A DNA stretch of 49,549 bases, from the NCBI GenBank assembly GCA_026195895.1, contig JAPHRO010000041.1, positions 1 to 49,549 on the forward strand, in the 5' to 3' direction. Positions within the stretch are counted from its first letter, which is position 1; each line of letters opens with the position of its first letter. Positions 48,201 to 49,549 of the stretch are shown here, in pieces. The notes below the pieces were generated by a model that was not told the DNA's origin, did no database searches, and worked only from the letters and a program-made list of their open reading frames with translations. This DNA is from Gammaproteobacteria bacterium (lineage in GTDB: Bacteria > Pseudomonadota > Gammaproteobacteria > SZUA-229). Both the position numbers and the translations under genes were made by a program.

Positions 48201-48916
48201 ATCTCATCATGCCCCCTGGCATCCAGGCGATATGAATAATTACCCTTCGATACATTTATTGCCGCTTCAGTAATTTTATTAATACGCTTTATATAAAGAA
48301 AATAAACGAGGGCACTGAATAATCCAGTTAATAATATCAGTGACAAAAAAACTGGAATTTGTGTATTAACAAGTGATGCAAGCACCTGGAATTTAATCCA
48401 GCTCAAATCATAATCCAGAACAAGAACACCTATAACATCAGGCCGGATAGAAGCCTGGCTCGTCCCGATTACTACCGGCTGCATAATATACATGCTATCT
48501 GACCCAGAGACTTCAAGATGATATTTTAACGAGCTTCTAACATCGATAAATTCTCTAAAAACATTCTGATTCGAGACAATGGCAGGAATTTTATCTACCG
48601 AATTACCAATGTATTCGATGCGAGTTGAAGCTGAAACAATATCCTTTTCATTGATAAGGACGGCAAGGCGCAAATGTTCATCTGAACCCAGACTTGTTAT
48701 CTCTTCCTGCACTTGCTCCAGCTCATTTTTATAGTGCAAAAATTCCAGTATACCCTGCAAAAAATTTGCCTTGGCTACCAGTTCTTTTTTTACCTCCTGC
48801 CGTAAACTATTATCAATTTCCCTGTACCCAGTGTACATTAAAACGCTGGCCTGCAAAAAAAGCAGCAGTAGCGCCAGAGCAGTAATTGAAACAACTATTG
48901 GGAAATGAATTTTCAT
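45278..48916 (-). CDS. Large hybrid sensor histidine kinase (PAS-PAS-GAF-PAS, REC)
   Basis: 1212 aa. TM1 (about 8-29), periplasmic sensor domain (about 30-185), TM2 (about 187-209), HAMP (about 210-262), PAS (about 275-395), PAS/PAC (about 405-525; WFWVMGRGKVTERDDQGEP) and GAF (about 555-700). A third PAS follows (about 712-835), then HisKA with GGIAHDYNNMLGVILGYAEL near 858, HATPase (MCINGMHAMPGG, TKGENGTGLGLSQVYG) and a C-terminal receiver (ILVVDDEQDL, LLLTDVIMPGMNG, LLHKPFTS). It follows the truncated substrate-binding-protein gene by 31 bp; such proteins often serve as the periplasmic sensor for adjacent kinases. The ribosome site is weak. Confidence 0.95.
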   Translation of the reverse strand: MKIHFPIVVSITALALLLLFLQASVLMYTGYREIDNSLRQEVKKELVAKANFLQGILEFLHYKNELEQVQEEITSLGSDEHLRLAVLINEKDIVSASTRIEYIGNSVDKIPAIVSNQNVFREFIDVRSSLKYHLEVSGSDSMYIMQPVVIGTSQASIRPDVIGVLVLDYDLSWIKFQVLASLVNTQIPVFLSLILLTGLFSALVYFLYIKRINKITEAAINVSKGNYSYRLDARGHDEIGFLGNFFNQMISSIEAHQNVLENSFNEIRDREQNLTLTLQSIGDAVIVTDAEGYITRMNPAACQLTAWAENEGVGHHLDRVFNIINSKTREPISSPVETVLKTGQIVGLANHTSLIDKQGKEYQIADSAAPIKDATGVIHGVIMVFQNVTRNYEMQNAMKASEQRLQLAMEATEEGLWDWNIVTDEVYYSPRWQTMLGYELGEIESHISSWKKIIHPDDESHVYAALQAHLSGKTEFYEAGHRLQKKDGSWFWVMGRGKVTERDDQGEPVRVVGIIVDISEKVIARDKENQRNEQMRNNQNALLEWAKVDYLDIEQAFRSATRLAAKNLQVDRVSIWLFSGSLDAIECEELYLLNEDSHEKGLLREQQDCPEYFKALLRDVVLVVEDVSNDPVCAELLDSYLVPLGIKAMLNVPVRLHGEVLGTVCCERINDEQPWTLEQQEFVISIASTMAISLEAERRRQTESILRRKETENRRLLDNLIDGVITIDQTGRILSFNPSAEKMFGYLSMEVIGQNVNLLMPEPYKKNHDDYIQAYLETGEARVIGASREVNAKRRNGEIFPMRLALAELPVDENNVRRFIASCSDVTQIKINEDQVKRAQKMDAIGKLTGGIAHDYNNMLGVILGYAELLEMQLSDNPKLDKYIKTILHAGERGKKLTRSLLAFSRSKDIQAEPTDINQLLLDDEHLLAKTMTAQVKLKLILEDNLWLSFLDKGDLEDAILNMCINGMHAMPGGGTLKIESSNEVLGNSEASILGLNAGEYVRLSLEDTGAGMNEDTRLQIFEPFYTTKGENGTGLGLSQVYGFVQRSKGAIRVYSELEKGTRFTLYFPRYQADQLADIKNDNKKIDSCEGNETILVVDDEQDLRDLAREILSQHGYQVIMANDARHALEILETDKIDLLLTDVIMPGMNGYELADEVSNKFPHVKIQIASGFNDGLHQGVRKESLYKDLLHKPFTSIKLLEKIRRLLDQEE

Positions 48917-48947
48917 ATTTGGCTTATTGCATTAATTATCCACTAAT

Positions 48948-49448
48948 TTAATCATTAACTGGAAACAAAACGCTGGTATCAATTTTTTTTACCATTAATT
49001 TATTATCAACCATAATGCTGGCAAGTTTTTCCGACGTAGCCAACAGCTTTGCCTGTTTTCCATTTCCCAACAAATCATCGCTTTGTTTTAAATCAGGCAA
49101 TCTCAAACCAATATAGGAATCAAGCGTTTCTTCTGGCGACAACTTCATACGAGTAGAAATCTGTTGGGCAGCCAGATGCGGATTATTGGCAAAATACTTT
49201 AGCGCTTTAAACCAGCTATGCTTTAAAGCCTCTATGCGCTGAGGATACTTTTTTAAAAAACTCTCCCTGACCACTAATACATCGACTATCTCACCCGGCG
49301 TTTGACTGCTATCGAATAATTGTCGCCCCCCCTGCTCAAGCAGCATGCTGCGCACCGGTTCAAAAGTGACTACCGCATCAATCTTACTTTCTTCAAAAGC
49401 ACGAAGCTGCTTATCTATATCGAGGGGAACCACATCCAGTTGACTCAC
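48948..49448 (-). pseudogene. ABC-type substrate-binding protein (NMT1/SsuA-like), 5' part removed by an IS
   Basis: 166 codons remain. VVPLDIDKQLRAFEESKIDAVVTFEPV is the lobe-2 region of NitT/TauT- or SsuA-type periplasmic binding proteins, and VLVVRESFLKKYPQRIEALKHSWFKAL continues the fold. Full proteins have about 320 residues and a signal peptide; both lobe 1 and the signal peptide are missing. Immediately upstream, about 10 bp before the GTG at 49448, lies the end of an IS30-type element, so the gene appears interrupted. Ends 31 bp before the 1212-aa kinase, whose sensory partner it may have been. Confidence 0.8.
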
Positions 49449-49457
49449 TGTGCGGTT

Positions 49458-49549
49458 TCAACCGGTCGATGCAACACATTCATAAAAACGGTCAGCCGGT
49501 GTTTCATAGTTTAACGTTTTTCTTGGGCGTTCGTTCAATTGTCTTGCAA
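49458..49549 (-). mobile_element. 3' end of an IS30-family transposase, rest outside window
   Basis: The minus strand from the window edge reads ARQLNERPRKTLNYETPADR and ends in a TGA at 49458. The LNxRPRKTLxxxTPAxxF pattern is the C-terminus of IS30-type transposases. Between the stop and the interrupted gene lies GGTTTCAACCGGTCGATGC, likely part of the terminal inverted repeat, overlapping the end of the coding region. The IS transcription direction is toward the kinases, so it could provide or disturb their expression. Confidence 0.8.

Overview
The window is a 49.5 kb piece of a bacterial chromosome, almost certainly gammaproteobacterial. The gene orders thrS-infC-rpmI-rplT-pheS-pheT-ihfA-merR-tRNA-Pro and ffs-dnaX-ybaB-recR are classic for that class, and the proteins closest to E. 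coli homologues (AlaA, AroG, PheST, AceE) fit. I cannot name the genus. A DsrE2-like protein, an iron-dependent alcohol dehydrogenase and many c-di-GMP and two-component proteins suggest an environmental, possibly sulfur- or C1-associated organism; this is inference. Nearly everything lies on the minus strand. The plus-strand genes are the zinc-ribbon/cyclophilin-like pair, a 2-hydroxyacid dehydrogenase remnant, a Cys-rich peptide, ispG, an EF-hand protein, a lipoprotein, an SDR-like gene and the DsrE-like gene.

Layout. 1-5.6 kb: pyruvate dehydrogenase operon aceE-aceF-lpd (lpd cut by the window edge), with a palindromic repeat between aceE and aceF. 6-24.4 kb: a mosaic of metabolic and accessory genes: Fe-ADH, zinc-ribbon plus cyclophilin-like pair, alaA, a shortened hydroxyacid dehydrogenase, a 59-aa Cys-rich peptide behind a near-perfect Fur box, apeB with a methyltransferase-like gene, an NAD-kinase-like protein, ispG, an EF-hand protein, aroG, a lipoprotein, HAD phosphatase with SPOR protein, TetR, an inositol-phosphatase-family protein, a receiver-less sigma-54 activator with a SafE-like membrane protein, an SDR-like protein with a degenerate active site, and a DsrE-like protein. 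24.5-29 kb: a REC-GGDEF-EAL protein and pepN. 29.3-37 kb: the translation cluster with tRNA-Pro(GGG) and tRNA-Val(GAC). 37.2-41.1 kb: hinT, a small unknown gene, palindromic repeats, recR-ybaB-dnaX and the 4.5S SRP RNA. 41.1-49.5 kb: a signalling operon of two tandem hybrid histidine kinases and a REC-EAL protein. It is headed by a periplasmic substrate-binding-protein gene cut by an IS30-type element and tailed by a decayed GGDEF fragment.

The most interesting signals are the decaying c-di-GMP/hybrid-kinase operon, the Fur-box peptide, two genes that appear to start at AUC (infC and the SDR-like gene), an unrecognised 58-bp stem element directly after rplT, and palindromic interspersed repeats at two loci. 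No CRISPR array, prophage or complete mobile element is visible.
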